A DNA stretch of 64,000 nucleotides from Luteimonas yindakuii (GCF_004803715.2 NZ_CP039383.2:248001-312000), one strand, 5' to 3'. Shown: positions 48,436 to 61,100, counted from the first letter of the stretch. The notes: generated from the letters alone by a model not told the origin. Translations and numbers: made by a program.

Positions 48436-48461
48436 CAGAACGGCGCCCGAAGGCGCCGTTC
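48436..48461 (-). terminator. Strong hairpin with cTTCGg tetraloop after the lysM gene
   Basis: AGAACGGCGCC / GGCGCCGTTCT, an 11-bp stem with a 4-base loop; on the minus strand it is C-TTCG-G, a very stable tetraloop. A weak T-rich stretch (GCGTTTCGCC) follows. It lies 28 bp after the LysM gene stop. Confidence 0.6.
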
Positions 48462-48488
48462 TGTCACCAACCGCAGCGGTCCCCGTCC

Positions 48489-49670
48489 TCAGTACGGGGC
48501 GTCCGGATGCTTCAGGTGGTAGCCGACGCGGGTCGGCTTGATGCTGTCCATGACCAGCGCGTAGCTGACGCGGTCGTAGGTGCGGAACACCATCGCGTGA
48601 CCGGCGAACTCGTCGGGCAGGCGCACCTTGTTCTCGAAGAACACCGTCTGCGGATCGCGGTCCGGGCCCTTCTCGACGCGGTCCATCGTCGACTGGCCCT
48701 CGCGCCACAGCGAAAACACCGTGCCGTTGTCGATGCCTTCGCGACGGCCGACCGAGATCGCGATGACGTCGCGCGGACCGCCCGAGGTCAGCATGTCGGC
48801 GACGGCAAGCACGCGGGCACGGCCGTAGTCGGTCTGCACCCGCGGTGCATGCGGGAAGAACTGCAGGTCGTAGGGCTGCGCATTGACCGGCACCAGGCGG
48901 TCGCCGATGCGCACCTCGTGGCCCTCTTCATCCAGCAGCAGGGTGCTGACCTGGATGCCGCCGACTTCGCCGCGGGTCACCGTGCCGGCGCCGACGCGGA
49001 CCATCTCGTAGCCCAGCAGTTCCTGTCCCTTGTCGGGGAAGGTCACGTTGGTCCAGTACTGCTGGAAGTCCAGCGTGCGGCGGCCGCGGAAGTCGAGGTC
49101 GTCGGAGTGGAACAGGTCGCAGCACAGGCCGGCACGCTCGAGATGCGTGTAGCGCGTGGTCGGACGCACGACGGTATAGCGCTCGCCGGGTTGGGCCTGG
49201 GCAAGACCGCGCACGTAGGCGACCTGGCCGTCGACCGCACGCAGGCGGTCGTCTTCCATGCCGACCACGTAGGGCAGCTGCTCGAACTCGTCGACGACCT
49301 GCAGGTCACGCAGGAACGGCTCGATGTCCGACAGCGGGATCGCGTCGATCGGCGCGGCATCCTGGCGCGGGCCCGGCTGCACGGTGGCACCGGCCACGCG
49401 GTCCAGGTAGGCCAGGCTGATGACGTCGCCGGGATAGATCAGGTGCGGATTCTGGATCTGCGGATTCGCCTGCCAGATCTCGGGCCACAGCCACGGGCGT
49501 TGCAGGAACCGTCCGGCGATGTCCCATAGCGTGTCACCACGCTTGACGACATACGTATCCGGGTGGTCACCGCGCACCCCCTGTGCAGCAGCAATTGTTG
49601 CGACGGTCAGCAACGAAACGGCACACGCCGTCCGCAGCGACCGGGAAAGGCGCTCTACCATGCCGGCCAT
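48489..49670 (-). CDS. Secreted LysM-domain protein
   Basis: 393 residues. Signal peptide ([21 protein letters not shown]), then one LysM domain ([42 protein letters not shown]) that binds glycan chains of peptidoglycan. The remaining ~300 residues form a mostly beta region without a known catalytic motif. Xanthomonads have this protein upstream of dprA. The ATG at 49670 has GGGGAGCAGG upstream; 49661 is an alternative. Divergent from def. Confidence 0.88.
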   Translation of the reverse strand: MAGMVERLSRSLRTACAVSLLTVATIAAAQGVRGDHPDTYVVKRGDTLWDIAGRFLQRPWLWPEIWQANPQIQNPHLIYPGDVISLAYLDRVAGATVQPGPRQDAAPIDAIPLSDIEPFLRDLQVVDEFEQLPYVVGMEDDRLRAVDGQVAYVRGLAQAQPGERYTVVRPTTRYTHLERAGLCCDLFHSDDLDFRGRRTLDFQQYWTNVTFPDKGQELLGYEMVRVGAGTVTRGEVGGIQVSTLLLDEEGHEVRIGDRLVPVNAQPYDLQFFPHAPRVQTDYGRARVLAVADMLTSGGPRDVIAISVGRREGIDNGTVFSLWREGQSTMDRVEKGPDRDPQTVFFENKVRLPDEFAGHAMVFRTYDRVSYALVMDSIKPTRVGYHLKHPDAPY

Positions 49671-49798
49671 CTACCTGCTCCCCTTGGAGATTTCCCCTTG
49701 CAGCGGCCGCACTATAGCCTACAAATCCCGGCCGCACGCAAGAGCCGCGGTTACACTGTGGAGCCTGTTTTCCCGTTGTGACCCAGGCCCCCTTTTTC

Positions 49799-50311
49799 AT
49801 GTCCCTGCTGCCGATCATCGAGTACCCCGACCCGCACCTGCGCGAGCGCGCAGTCGATGTCGACCCCGCACTGCTTGCGCAACCGGCGTTCCAGAAGCGC
49901 CTGGACGACATGTTCGAGACGATGTACGAGGCGCCGGGCATCGGCCTCGCCGCACCGCAGGTCGCCGTGCTCGAGCGTTTCATGATCGTCGACGTCGACG
50001 AGGATCGCGGGCAGCCGCTGGTGTTCGTCAATCCGGTCATCCGCAACCGTTCCGAGGCGCTGCGCGCACACCAGGAAGGCTGCCTGTCGATTCCCGGCAT
50101 CTACGCCGAGGTCACCCGCGCCGACGGCATCGAGGTCGAGGCGCTCGACCGCCACGGCAAGCCGTTCACCCTGCGTGTCGATGGCCTGCTGGCGACTTGC
50201 ATCCAGCACGAGGTCGACCACCTCGACGGCAAGCTGTTCATCGATTACCTGTCGCCGCTGAAGCGCTCGATGGCGCTGAAGAAGCTCAGCAAGCTGCGCA
50301 AGCACGGCTGA
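49799..50311 (+). CDS. def: Peptide deformylase
   Basis: 170 residues. It removes the formyl group from nascent protein N-termini. Metal site motifs: [17 protein letters not shown], and [12 protein letters not shown] (HExxH). Start: the ATG at 49799 gives [12 protein letters not shown], like other Def proteins; a GTG at 49778 would add seven residues. Heads def-fmt-rsmB. Confidence 0.95.
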   Translation: MSLLPIIEYPDPHLRERAVDVDPALLAQPAFQKRLDDMFETMYEAPGIGLAAPQVAVLERFMIVDVDEDRGQPLVFVNPVIRNRSEALRAHQEGCLSIPGIYAEVTRADGIEVEALDRHGKPFTLRVDGLLATCIQHEVDHLDGKLFIDYLSPLKRSMALKKLSKLRKHG

Positions 50312-50394
50312 TCCGGGCGACGCCACCGCGCGCGATCGCGTCATGGCCAGTGGCCGGGCGGTCGCGTTTCACAGTCCCAGATGGATCACGCTGC

Positions 50395-51327
50395 ATGAAG
50401 ATCGTTTTCGCCGGCACTCCCGATTTCGCCGTCCCGGCCCTGCGTGCGGCGGCGGGCAAGGCCGAGGTGGTCGCCGTGTACACGCAGCCGGACCGCCCGT
50501 CAGGCCGTGGCCGGGTGCTGACGCCGTCGCCGGTGAAGCGCGCCGCCCAGGACATGGGCTTTCCGGTGCGGCAGCCGGAGACCCTGCGCGATGCGGACGT
50601 GCAGGACGCGCTGCGCGCGCTCAAGCCCGACCTGATGGTGGTGGTCGCCTACGGGTTGCTGCTGCCGCAGGCGGTGCTCGACATCCCGGTCGACGGCTGC
50701 TGGAACGTGCATGCGTCGCTGCTGCCGCGCTGGCGTGGCGCGGCGCCGATCCAGCGCGCGATCGAGGCCGGCGACACCGGGACCGGCGTGTGCCTGATGC
50801 AGATGGAAAAGGGCCTCGACACCGGTCCGGTGCTGCTGGAACAGCGCACGCCGATCGGCGAGCAGGAAACCGGCGGCGAGCTCCACGACCGCCTCGCCGC
50901 GCTCGGTGCGCAGGTGCTCATCGACGGCCTCGGCCTGCTGCGCGTGGGCATCCGTCCGGTGGCGCGTCCGCAGCCGGTCGATGGCGTGACCTATGCGCGC
51001 AAGCTCGACAAGGCCGAGGCGCGGCTGGACTGGCGCGAGCCTGCGCAGGTGCTGGCGAACAGCGTGCGTGCGTTCAACCCATGGCCGATGGCGGAAGCCG
51101 ATGTCGCCGGCGAACGCCTGCGCCTGCACGCCGCGGTCGCGCTGCCGCTGGCGCACCATGCAGCACCGGGCACGCTGCTGGCCGCCGGCCGCCAGGGCAT
51201 CGACATCGCCTGCGGCGAGGGTGCTTTGCGCATCCGCACGCTGCAGCGCCCGGGCGGCAAGGCGATCACCGCCGCCGACTGGCTCAACGCACGGCGCGAT
51301 CTCGCCGTGCCGTCCGCGCAGGGTTGA
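50395..51327 (+). CDS. fmt: Methionyl-tRNA formyltransferase
   Basis: 310 residues. It formylates initiator Met-t[20 protein letters not shown] start, [20 protein letters not shown] formyl-donor motif, [10 protein letters not shown], and C-terminal tRNA-binding domain. Its TGA overlaps the rsmB ATG by one base. Confidence 0.95.
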   Translation: MKIVFAGTPDFAVPALRAAAGKAEVVAVYTQPDRPSGRGRVLTPSPVKRAAQDMGFPVRQPETLRDADVQDALRALKPDLMVVVAYGLLLPQAVLDIPVDGCWNVHASLLPRWRGAAPIQRAIEAGDTGTGVCLMQMEKGLDTGPVLLEQRTPIGEQETGGELHDRLAALGAQVLIDGLGLLRVGIRPVARPQPVDGVTYARKLDKAEARLDWREPAQVLANSVRAFNPWPMAEADVAGERLRLHAAVALPLAHHAAPGTLLAAGRQGIDIACGEGALRIRTLQRPGGKAITAADWLNARRDLAVPSAQG

Positions 51328-52628
51328 TGGCCACGCCTGTCGCCGGTGCCGAGGTGCGTGCGACCGCGGCACGCGTGCTGGATGCGGTGATCCGCGGCCG
51401 CTCGCTGCGGACCGAACTCGCCACCGCGTTGCCGACGCTGCGCGACCCGCGCGATCGCGCACTGCTCGAAGCGATCTGTTTCGCCGCGCTGCGCCAGCGC
51501 GCGCGTGCCGACGCTGCGCTGGCGGCATGGACCACGCGGCCGCTGGGCGCGCGCGACAGCCTGCTGCGCGCGTTGCTGCACGCAGGGTTCGCCCAGCTCG
51601 ACCCGCTCGGGCTGCCGCCGCATGCCGCGGTGGCCGCCACCGTGGAGGCCGCGCGCACGCTCGGGCGGACCCACCAGGCCGGCATGGTCAATGCGTTGCT
51701 GCGCCGTGCGATCCGCGATGGCCTGCCGACGGGCGATCCTGCGGATGCCTGGCCTGCCTGGCTGCGCGAGCGCATCCATGGCGACTGGCCGGATGAGGCC
51801 GAGCACATCTTCGTCGCCAGTGCGACCGCGGCACCGGCATGGCTGCGCGTCAACACCCGCCAGGGCGATCGCGAGGCCTATCGCGCGTGCCTCGCGGCGC
51901 ACGACGTGGAGGCCGGACTCCCCGCGTGGCCGGCCGACGCCCTGCTGTTGCGCACGCCGGTGCCGGTCGCCCAGCTGCCGGGCTTCGACGACGGGGCGGT
52001 TTCCATCCAGGACCTCTCCGCACAGGCGGTGGCCGATGCGCTGGCCCCACCGGCCGGTGCGCGCGTGCTGGATGCCTGCGCGGCGCCGGGCGGCAAGGCC
52101 GCGCACCTGCTCGAGCGCGACTCGGCGCTGCGGCTGACCGCGCTCGATGTCGATCCACGGCGGTTACAGCGTGTCGCCGACACCCTCAAGCGCCTGCGCC
52201 TGCCCGCCGTGGCGCTGCATGCCGTCGATGCCCGCCTGCCGGCCGACTGGTGGGACGGCACGCCGTTCGACGCCGTGCTGCTGGACGCGCCCTGTTCGGC
52301 GACCGGCGTGGTGCGGCGGCAGCCCGACATCCTGCTGCACCGCCGCCCGCAGGACCTCGAAGCGCTGCTGGCGCTGCAGGCGGAGCTGCTCGACGCCTGC
52401 TGGCAATTGCTCGCGCCCGGCGGCGTGCTGCTGTATGCGACCTGCTCGATCCTTGCCGCCGAAAATGCGCAGCAGGTCGACGCCTTCCTGGCGCGTACGC
52501 CGGACGCACGCGCCGAACCGCTCGATGAGCGCTTCGGCCGGGTCGCCGGTGCGGGGCGGCAGCGGCTGCCCGGCGATGCCGATGCAGACGGGTTCTTCTA
52601 TGCACGGCTGCGGCGCGCTGCCGACTGA
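51327..52628 (+). CDS. rsmB: 16S rRNA (cytosine-967-C5)-methyltransferase RsmB
   Basis: 433 residues. An N-terminal NusB-like RNA-binding domain (~1-140) precedes the SAM-dependent Rossmann domain: [33 protein letters not shown], and catalytic Cys in [12 protein letters not shown]. Uses SAM to methylate C967 of 16S rRNA. Overlaps fmt by one base (TGATG), coupled translation. Confidence 0.94.
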   Translation: MATPVAGAEVRATAARVLDAVIRGRSLRTELATALPTLRDPRDRALLEAICFAALRQRARADAALAAWTTRPLGARDSLLRALLHAGFAQLDPLGLPPHAAVAATVEAARTLGRTHQAGMVNALLRRAIRDGLPTGDPADAWPAWLRERIHGDWPDEAEHIFVASATAAPAWLRVNTRQGDREAYRACLAAHDVEAGLPAWPADALLLRTPVPVAQLPGFDDGAVSIQDLSAQAVADALAPPAGARVLDACAAPGGKAAHLLERDSALRLTALDVDPRRLQRVADTLKRLRLPAVALHAVDARLPADWWDGTPFDAVLLDAPCSATGVVRRQPDILLHRRPQDLEALLALQAELLDACWQLLAPGGVLLYATCSILAAENAQQVDAFLARTPDARAEPLDERFGRVAGAGRQRLPGDADADGFFYARLRRAAD

Positions 52629-52843
52629 ATGCGAAGGGCTGCAAGGCCCACGCCATCACCCTCTCGTCGACGGGAAAGGGGCCAGCGTGCCGGGCAGGAG
52701 TCGTCTTGACGGATCCGTGGTGATCACGGGCGGCGACGGCTCCCGTGGGTCGGTTGTCCCCGGGGCTGCCGGCTAACCAAACCCTAGCGTTGCGCTGTGT
52801 AGACTGCGCCGCGTCCACCACCGGCGCCGCCCCCAACTTGCAC

Positions 52844-53842
52844 ATGTCGCCCCCGCATCCCTGGCTGAGCGTGCTCGTGCCGTTCTACCGCGTCGAGCCG
52901 TACCTGCGCGAATGCGTGGAATCGGTGCTTGCGCAGGTCGACGGCGGGGTGGAAATCGTGCTGCTCGACGACGCCTCGCCGGACGACTGCGGCACCATCG
53001 CCCGGGAGCTGCGCAAGAGCCATGGCGAGGTCATCCGCCTGCTCGGCCACGATCGCAACCGCGGCATCGCGGAAGCGCGCAACACCCTGCTCGCGGACGC
53101 GCGCGGCGACTACGTGTGGTTCCTCGATTCGGACGACCTGATGCTTCCGGGCGCCATCGCCGGCCTCAAGGCCGCGATCGAGCGGACCGGTGCGGACCTG
53201 GTGCTGTGCGACTTCCGAATCGTGCGTGAACGCATGGCGCTCAAGCACCGCCTGCGCGGTGAATACCACCGCTCGACGTTCTCCGGACGCGACAATCAAC
53301 TCGAAAGCGATCGCGGCGTGTTGCTGCGGGGCCTGATGGCGGCGCGCCAGCTGCACCCGTGGTCGAAGATCGCGCGGCGCAGCTGTTGGGGCACTGCGCC
53401 ATTCCCTCCCAGGCGCGTGGTGATGGAGGACATGGCCGCGATCCCTACGCTGGTTGCCAACGTGCGTACGTTCGTGCACGTGGCCGAGCCGTGGATCGGC
53501 TACCGGCAGCGTCCGGGCAGCGCACTGGCCACGCTCGACGCGGGGAAGTTCCGCGACGTGCTGGCGTCGGTGCGTGAACTGCACGGTGCGTTCGCCGATG
53601 ATCCCGGCCTCGATGCGCGCACGCGTTTCGCGATCGACTACTTCTGCATCCGTGCGCTGTCGTCGGTGGCGCACCGGATCACCGGCGAACAGCCGGCGCT
53701 GGCGCGCGAGCTGCGCGACACGCTGCAGCGGCTGTTTCCGGGCGGCCTGCGTGTGATCCTGGAGGAATGCCGCCGTCGCGGCTGGTGGCTGCGGCGCAGG
53801 CGGATCAGCAAGGGCATCGAGCGCCTGGAGCGCCTGGCGTGA
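52844..53842 (+). CDS. Glycosyltransferase family 2
   Basis: 332 residues. GT-A fold start LSVLVPFYRVEPYLRECVES, EIVLLDDASPDDC, and a DxD-like WFLDSDDLMLPGAI. Cytoplasmic, uses a nucleotide-sugar for surface glycan synthesis. The stop overlaps the start of the next gene (GTGA). The upstream ATG at 52745 is unlikely because of a Cys-rich non-family extension. Confidence 0.9.
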   Translation: MSPPHPWLSVLVPFYRVEPYLRECVESVLAQVDGGVEIVLLDDASPDDCGTIARELRKSHGEVIRLLGHDRNRGIAEARNTLLADARGDYVWFLDSDDLMLPGAIAGLKAAIERTGADLVLCDFRIVRERMALKHRLRGEYHRSTFSGRDNQLESDRGVLLRGLMAARQLHPWSKIARRSCWGTAPFPPRRVVMEDMAAIPTLVANVRTFVHVAEPWIGYRQRPGSALATLDAGKFRDVLASVRELHGAFADDPGLDARTRFAIDYFCIRALSSVAHRITGEQPALARELRDTLQRLFPGGLRVILEECRRRGWWLRRRRISKGIERLERLA

Positions 53843-54990
53843 GCGAAGCCGGAGGGCGGACGCCGCGCGTACCTGCGGCGCCACCGCCGCGCGTCCTGCA
53901 TTTCGTGACGGGCGGCTTTTCCGGCGGCGCCACCCAGGTCGCGATCCAGCTGGTCAATGCCGGCCGCGACAGCGGCAAGGTGCAGCCGCTGCTGGTGCTG
54001 CGCCGCAAGCGGCGTACCGATCCCGCGCGCATCGCCGAGCTCGAAACCGCCGGCGTACCGTTGCGGGTGGTACCGGGCTGGTCGCATGCGGCGACGATCC
54101 TGGCGCTGGTGCGCCTGTGTCGCGAGATCCGGCCCGACGTGCTGGTCGCGCATGGCTTCAGCGAGCATCTGTGGGGACGCTATGCCGGGTTGCTGGCCGG
54201 CGTGCCGCACCTGGTGCACGTCGAGCACAACACCCGCGAACGCTACACCCGCTGGCGGCTGGCGCAGACGCGCTGGCTGGGGGCGCGCAGCAGTCGCATC
54301 GTCGGCTGTTCCGAAGGCGTGCGGCAGGTGCTGCTCGACATGGGCATGCCACCCGGGCGCACCATCGCCATTTCCAACGGCATCCGCGTGGAGCCGTTCG
54401 CCGATGCCGACGCGGTGCCGGCTCCGGCCCGCATTCCCGGCATCGTGATGGTCTCGCGGCTGTCGAAGCAGAAGGACCACCCGACCCTGCTGCGTGCGGT
54501 GGCGCTGCTGCGCGATCGCGGCCTGGCGCCCCCGGTGCTGCTGGCCGGCGCGGGCAAGGCCCGCCACCGGCGGCCGCTGGAAGCGCTGGCGGCCGAGCTC
54601 GGCCTGCAGCAGCAGGTGCGCTTCCTCGGCCTGTGTCGCAACGTGCCCGAGCTGCTGATGACGCATCGCATCGCGGTGCTCAGCACCCACTACGAAGGCA
54701 TGCCGCTGGCGCTGATCGAAGGCATGGCGGCGGGTTGCGCAGTCGCGGCCAGTGCCGTTCCCGGCGTGCGCGAGGCGATCGAGGACGATGTCGACGGCCT
54801 GCTGGTGCCGGAGGCGGATCCGGTTGCGCTGGCCGATGCGCTGGAGCGGCTGTTGCGCGACGACGCGCTGGCCGCGCGACTGGGGGCGCGTGCGCGGGAG
54901 ATCGCGGTGAGCGAATACGCCCGCGAGCGGATGAATGTCCGCTACGAGGCAATGTTCCTCGAACTCGCGGCGCAGCCACCGTTCCGATAG
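53839..54990 (+). CDS. Glycosyltransferase family 4 (GT-B)
   Basis: 383 residues from a GTG that overlaps the GT2 stop. GT-B fold: VLHFVTGGFSGGATQVAIQL (sugar-acceptor side), VMVSRLSKQKDHPTLLRAV, and the EX7E-type donor site GMPLALIEGMAAGCAVAASA. It probably extends the same surface glycan as the GT2. No polymerase, flippase or sugar-nucleotide genes are visible, so the cluster is minimal (or an LPS-core pair). Confidence 0.9.
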   Translation: MSEAGGRTPRVPAAPPPRVLHFVTGGFSGGATQVAIQLVNAGRDSGKVQPLLVLRRKRRTDPARIAELETAGVPLRVVPGWSHAATILALVRLCREIRPDVLVAHGFSEHLWGRYAGLLAGVPHLVHVEHNTRERYTRWRLAQTRWLGARSSRIVGCSEGVRQVLLDMGMPPGRTIAISNGIRVEPFADADAVPAPARIPGIVMVSRLSKQKDHPTLLRAVALLRDRGLAPPVLLAGAGKARHRRPLEALAAELGLQQQVRFLGLCRNVPELLMTHRIAVLSTHYEGMPLALIEGMAAGCAVAASAVPGVREAIEDDVDGLLVPEADPVALADALERLLRDDALAARLGARAREIAVSEYARERMNVRYEAMFLELAAQPPFR

Positions 54991-55015
54991 CCGCTGCACG
55001 CGCACCGACGCGTCG

Positions 55016-55107
55016 GCCGGATAAGGCGCAGCCGCATCCGGGACCTGCAGTAGCGAGGGCCATGCATCGGGCCCCGCGGATGCGGCCCGTGGACCTTATC
55101 CGGCTAC
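55016..55107. repeat. BIME-like pair of inverted REP sequences
   Basis: GCCGGATAAGGCG...GCATCCGG (55016-55042) and GCGGATGCGG...CCTTATCCGGCTAC (55075-55107) are near inverted copies with a 32-bp spacer. They strongly resemble the REP sequences of enterobacteria. Found between convergent genes. Confidence 0.7.
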
Positions 55108-55126
55108 GCGCCCATACCCGGTGGAG

Positions 55127-56743
55127 CTACCAGCGCAGCGGTCGCCGGGCGACCTCACGCGTCAGGCGGTCGAGCAGGGCGCGTGCATCCACCAGCGGCA
55201 GGAAGCGGATCCGTAGCGACGGTGCCATCGCCCCCGCACCCGCGGTGTCGAGCCATAGCGATGCCATGCCGGTGCAGCGGTCGAAGGGCGTGCGTCGCAG
55301 CCGCAGCGCCTGCAGCTTGTCGATCTCGGCGAAACGCCAGTGCCGCGACCACCAGCCTTCGCGGACCGCAAGCAGGCGGTCGTCGATGGCGTAGCCCGCG
55401 CGCCGTGCGTGCTGCGTGGCGGCCAGCACCGCCCACGGCAGCCACAGCAATCCGGACAGCCCCCAGGCGCCAAGCCACCACGTCAGCCCCGCCGCCAACA
55501 GCAGCGAGAACACCAGCCCCGGGAACAACAGGCGCAGCCACGCGTGGCGGTGCAGCGGACGCCACTGCGCGGGCGGCCAGTCACCGGCGTCGAGCAGGTG
55601 CCGGACCAGTGCGTCGCACTCCGCCGCGGGTGCGATCGGCGCCAGTTCCGACAGGCTGCGCTGGTCCTGCCCGCGGCTGACCACCGCGGTGTCGACCTGC
55701 AGGCTGCGTCGGCGCAGCAGCCGGTGCAGCAGGCCTTCATGCAGCGTCCAGGCCTGGATGCGCCGGCGCGGCACGCTGTTGCGCAGGCGTGTCAGCAGGC
55801 CGCGTTCGACGCCCAGCCGGCGACCGTCCTCGACCAGGCGGAAGCCGTGGTACTGCACCAGCGCCAGCACCACCGACAGCAGCCGCAACGCGAACAGCGC
55901 GAGCACCAGCAGCAGCGTCGCCGCCATCAGCTGGCCCTGCCACGCATCGCCGAGCACGCTCACGCGACCGAACGCCTCGCGCGCGACACGGGTCAGCAGG
56001 TCGCCGGCCATGTTGTCGGGCAGCGCCTGCATCAGCAGGGCGACGGCACCCGCAACCACCACCATGCCGCGGTTGGACACCAGGCCGAGGCGGATGACCT
56101 CGCCGGTGGACAGTGCCAGCAGCGTGCGTGACTTGTCGGCCGGCGCGGTCGCGTCCTGCGCGTGCGCCTCCACGGCATCGGTCGCCGATGCGCGCCGGCG
56201 CACCACCTGCTCCAGCGCCAGCGCTTCGGCAAGCGTGAGGACCTGCATGCGTGCTTCCGGCTTGCTGCCGCCGGCCGATTCCAGCCGCACCTCGGCGACG
56301 CCGAACAGGCGGTGCAGCAGGGTCTGGTGCAGCGCCACGTCATGGATGCGCGAGAACGGGATCTGCCGCAGGCTGCGTTCGAACAGCCCGCTGCGCACGA
56401 ACACGCTGTCGCTGGCGATGCGGTAGCGGAAGGTGAGGTAGCGCCAGACCGCGCCGATCAGCAACGCCACCAGCGCCACCGCAACGATGCCCAGGCGCGC
56501 GCCGTCGTCGCGGCTGGCGCCGAACAGGGCGATCGCCACCAGCGGCACCAGCATCTGGCCGACCTGCGACAGCAGCACGAACAGCCACGACAGCGGATGC
56601 AGCCGGCGTTCGCCGTCGGTGGGCAGCAGGGCGTCGGCAGCCGCGTCGGTAACCGTCGCGGTGCTGCTGGCCGCGATGCTGCCGGCGCCGTGCAGGTGGC
56701 CCGGGTCGCCGTCGTCGCCGGCCGGATCAGGCGTCGTCGTCAT
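55127..56743 (-). CDS. PH-domain membrane protein, YdbT type
   Basis: 538 residues. Two bacterial PH_2 (DUF304) units are visible: TFRYRIASDSVFVRSGLFER and FRLVEDGRRLGVERGLLTR with R-R-I-Q motifs; a third degenerate one lies near the C-terminus (GYAIDDRLLAVREGWW). Several membrane helices (~51-99, 218-240, 270-291, 410-450). Role unknown; YdbS/YdbT proteins of Bacillus give resistance to natural antibiotics. Its start overlaps ydbS by 17 bp; ATG at 56743. Confidence 0.83.
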   Translation of the reverse strand: MTTTPDPAGDDGDPGHLHGAGSIAASSTATVTDAAADALLPTDGERRLHPLSWLFVLLSQVGQMLVPLVAIALFGASRDDGARLGIVAVALVALLIGAVWRYLTFRYRIASDSVFVRSGLFERSLRQIPFSRIHDVALHQTLLHRLFGVAEVRLESAGGSKPEARMQVLTLAEALALEQVVRRRASATDAVEAHAQDATAPADKSRTLLALSTGEVIRLGLVSNRGMVVVAGAVALLMQALPDNMAGDLLTRVAREAFGRVSVLGDAWQGQLMAATLLLVLALFALRLLSVVLALVQYHGFRLVEDGRRLGVERGLLTRLRNSVPRRRIQAWTLHEGLLHRLLRRRSLQVDTAVVSRGQDQRSLSELAPIAPAAECDALVRHLLDAGDWPPAQWRPLHRHAWLRLLFPGLVFSLLLAAGLTWWLGAWGLSGLLWLPWAVLAATQHARRAGYAIDDRLLAVREGWWSRHWRFAEIDKLQALRLRRTPFDRCTGMASLWLDTAGAGAMAPSLRIRFLPLVDARALLDRLTREVARRPLRW

Positions 56744-57242
56744 CGTGGCCGATCCAGGCAGCGAGGCGGTCGCGCAGGCGTTCGGCGTCGCCGGCATCGA
56801 GGCAGGGCACCGCCACCGCGCTGTCGCGGGTGCCGGCGGTATGGACGATCAGGGTCGACAGGTTGGCCTGGCGTTCCAGCGGTCCGCGGCGCAGGTCGAT
56901 GTGCTGCACGCGCGTGCCCGGCACCCGCGTCTCGGTGAACCACAACCGCCCACGCTGCAGGCCGAAACCATCCGCATCCAGCCGCCAGCGCGTCCAGCGG
57001 TAGCGGCGCAGGCCCATCCAGCCGCCCAGCGCCACCAGCGCCAGCCAGGCCGCCAGGGCGCCGAGCCGCACCGCATCGCCGCCGATCCAGATCCCGGCGG
57101 CGACCAGCGCCACCGCCGCCGGCACCGCGACCCCGATGGCACCCGACAGCGCGAACAGCCAGCGCGCGCGCCGTGGCAGCGCATTCCAGCCGTCGTCGGC
57201 GGCGAGCGCTGGCGCCAGGCCAAGGTCGTCGAGCTCGATCAT
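56727..57242 (-). CDS. PH-domain membrane protein, YdbS type
   Basis: 171 residues. Two membrane helices ([37 protein letters not shown]) precede one bacterial PH_2 domain ([34 protein letters not shown]). Partner of the YdbT-type protein (overlapping genes). ATG at 57242 overlaps the stop of the acyltransferase by 4 bp, so three genes form one operon. Confidence 0.83.
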   Translation of the reverse strand: MIELDDLGLAPALAADDGWNALPRRARWLFALSGAIGVAVPAAVALVAAGIWIGGDAVRLGALAAWLALVALGGWMGLRRYRWTRWRLDADGFGLQRGRLWFTETRVPGTRVQHIDLRRGPLERQANLSTLIVHTAGTRDSAVAVPCLDAGDAERLRDRLAAWIGHDDDDA

Positions 57243-58165
57243 CCGGCAGTCTCCTCGTGCGCCTTCGGGTAGGGGTAGCGCTCGCCGCTGCCCGGCGGGC
57301 GGATCGAATAGCGCTTGTAGGTCCACTGGTACTGCGCCGGATCGCGCCGGGCGATGCGCTCCACCGCCTGGTTGAGCGCGGCCACCGCGGTGCGCGGATC
57401 GGCATCGGTGAGGCCGGGCGGGGCGGGCTCGATGCGCAGCGCGAAATCCGGGCCGTCGCCGATGCGTTCGCAGTAGGCGAACAGCACCGTGGCGCCGGTC
57501 TTCGCCGCCAACCGGCCGAGCAGGGTCATGGTCAGCGCACGGGTGCCGAAGAATGGTGCGTATTCGCCCTCGCCGGCCTTCGGCTGCTGGTCGGGCAGGA
57601 TCCCGGTCACCCCGCCGCCGCGCAGCAGGCGCACCAGCTGGCGCACCGCGGCCCCGTCGGCGCGGATCTGGGTCACGCGGTCACCGGCGTTGGCGCGCAC
57701 CCGCCGCAGGAAGGCTTCGCCCACGGCCGACTCCGGCGCCCGGTACAGCACCGAGATCGGCGTGCGCGCGGCCAGCCACTGGTTGAGCAGTTCCCAGTTG
57801 CCGTAGTGCGGCGCGGCCACGATCAGCCCGCGGCCGGATGCCAGCGCGTCATCGAACAGCGCGGTGCCATGGGATTCGCGGATCAACGCAAGGTTGGCGG
57901 CGGCCGGCCGGGTCCAGAAGCGCAATGTTTCGACGAACTGCAGCGCGGTGGTCCGCAGCACCGCCGCATGCCAGATCTCGCGTTCGGCGGGCAGGGCATC
58001 GGGATAGGCGATGGCCAGGTTCTGCCGGGCGACGCGGCTCTCGCGCGCGTCCAGCCGGTTCCATGCCATGGCCAGCGCGGCCGCCACGGCACGTTGCCAG
58101 CGCCATGGCAGGCGGGAAAACAGCGCGGCGAGCGCATACAGCAGGCGGGCGAGGAAGGCGGGCAT
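57239..58165 (-). CDS. Lysophospholipid/lipid A acyltransferase, LpxL/HtrB family
   Basis: 308 residues. N-terminal membrane anchor ([13 protein letters not shown]), then the acyltransferase motif [12 protein letters not shown] (H-x4-E) and [10 protein letters not shown]; later [19 protein letters not shown] and [13 protein letters not shown]. It probably adds a secondary acyl chain to lipid A or ornithine/other lipids at the inner membrane. First gene of the operon with YdbS/YdbT; this link hints at envelope-lipid homeostasis. The start at 58165 matches the family. Confidence 0.87.
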   Translation of the reverse strand: MPAFLARLLYALAALFSRLPWRWQRAVAAALAMAWNRLDARESRVARQNLAIAYPDALPAEREIWHAAVLRTTALQFVETLRFWTRPAAANLALIRESHGTALFDDALASGRGLIVAAPHYGNWELLNQWLAARTPISVLYRAPESAVGEAFLRRVRANAGDRVTQIRADGAAVRQLVRLLRGGGVTGILPDQQPKAGEGEYAPFFGTRALTMTLLGRLAAKTGATVLFAYCERIGDGPDFALRIEPAPPGLTDADPRTAVAALNQAVERIARRDPAQYQWTYKRYSIRPPGSGERYPYPKAHEETAG

Positions 58166-58258
58166 GCGGGCAGTGTAGAGGGCGGCAGTCGGCCGCAGGA
58201 CCGGCCGTGGGCGACGCCAGGCGTTAACCTCCCCCGGTCGCCATTGCCCACAGCCCGG

Positions 58259-58699
58259 ATGCTCTGCCTGATCCAGCGCGTCACCCGCGCCAGTGTCGTC
58301 GTCGACGACGAAACCATCGGTGCCATCGGCCCCGGCCTGCTCGCCCTGGTCGGCGTGGAGCCCGGCGACGGTGCCGCACAGGTCGGGCGCATGGCCGAGC
58401 GGCTGCTCGGCTACCGGGTGTTCTCCGACGAGGCCGGGCGCATGAACCGCTCGCTGGCCGACACCGCGGGTGGGCTGTTGCTGGTCAGCCAGTTCACCCT
58501 GGCCGCCGACACCCGCTCCGGCATGCGCCCGGGTTTCAGCACCGCCGCCGCGCCTGCCGAGGCCGAAGCGGTATTCGACCGGCTGGTCGCGTTGTGCCGC
58601 GAACGGCATGCGCCAGGCGTGGAAACCGGCCGCTTCGGCGCGCATATGCAGATCAGCCTGGTCAACGATGGCCCGGTGACGTTCCTGCTCGAGGCGTGA
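58259..58699 (+). CDS. dtd: D-aminoacyl-tRNA deacylase
   Basis: 146 residues. It removes D-amino acids mischarged on t[20 protein letters not shown] start, [17 protein letters not shown], and the cis-Pro motif [11 protein letters not shown]. It lies before rpoD in place of the rpsU-dnaG genes expected in a macromolecular synthesis operon. Confidence 0.94.
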   Translation: MLCLIQRVTRASVVVDDETIGAIGPGLLALVGVEPGDGAAQVGRMAERLLGYRVFSDEAGRMNRSLADTAGGLLLVSQFTLAADTRSGMRPGFSTAAAPAEAEAVFDRLVALCRERHAPGVETGRFGAHMQISLVNDGPVTFLLEA

Positions 58700-58902
58700 G
58701 CGGGCGGCGGTCCGACAGGAACCCTGCGCAGCGATGTGCAGCAGGCGCGGTTACCCGGATGCTGCGCGGCACAGTGGAAATCGGGAGCATCCGGCCCCAT
58801 ATGTTGTTCCGGGCCCGCCACGCAGGCCCCGTCATCGTCCTGCCGCGGACCTGAACCGCGCGGCATCCGTGCCCCCTTCTCGACCGGGAACCGGGGCGCT
58901 GC

Positions 58903-58911
58903 TGGTATAAT
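58903..58911 (+). promoter_or_regulatory. Extended -10 promoter of rpoD (TGG-TATAAT)
   Basis: TATAAT at 58906-58911, a perfect consensus, preceded by TGG. No matching -35 is seen at 16-18 bp. The ATG lies 41 bp downstream. Confidence 0.6.
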
Positions 58912-58952
58912 TACGGGTTCACTTTTTTCCAATCTTCTGGTAGCGCGATTCT

Positions 58953-60836
<1,884 letters not shown>

Positions 60837-60858
60837 GCCGCGCCACCGCCGTACCCGG

Positions 60859-60884
60859 AAAAGCCCGCCTCGCGCGGGCTTTTT
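60859..60884 (+). terminator. Rho-independent terminator of rpoD
   Basis: AAAAGCCCGC (60859-60868), loop CTCGC, GCGGGCTTTT (60874-60883), ending in a T-run. Classic structure 22 bp after the rpoD stop. Confidence 0.9.
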
Positions 60885-60982
60885 CGTGTCTGCCCCTGCG
60901 CAGGCCGGCCACCACACACCTTTCCCGTTCAGGGAAGAGTTCGGCAGGACGACCGATAGGGACGGGAAAGCCGCTCCCACGC

Positions 60983-61030
60983 CCTTCTCCCGCATGCGGG
61001 AGAAGGTGGCGCGAAGCGCCGGACGAGGGC
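60983..61030. repeat. Composite REP-like element after rpoD
   Basis: CCTTCTCCCGC (60983-60993) pairs with GCGGGAGAAGG (60996-61006); next GGCGC-GAA-GCGCC (61008-61020), then GACGAGGGCG. This is the fullest version of the repeat found at 1821, 12801, 23949 and 26647. Confidence 0.72.
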
Positions 61031-61100
61031 GGCGCGGTACCGCCCCACGCCCCGATCACTTCCACCCGCGCATCCTCGCGCCTCGGCGCAGGAGACCCGC

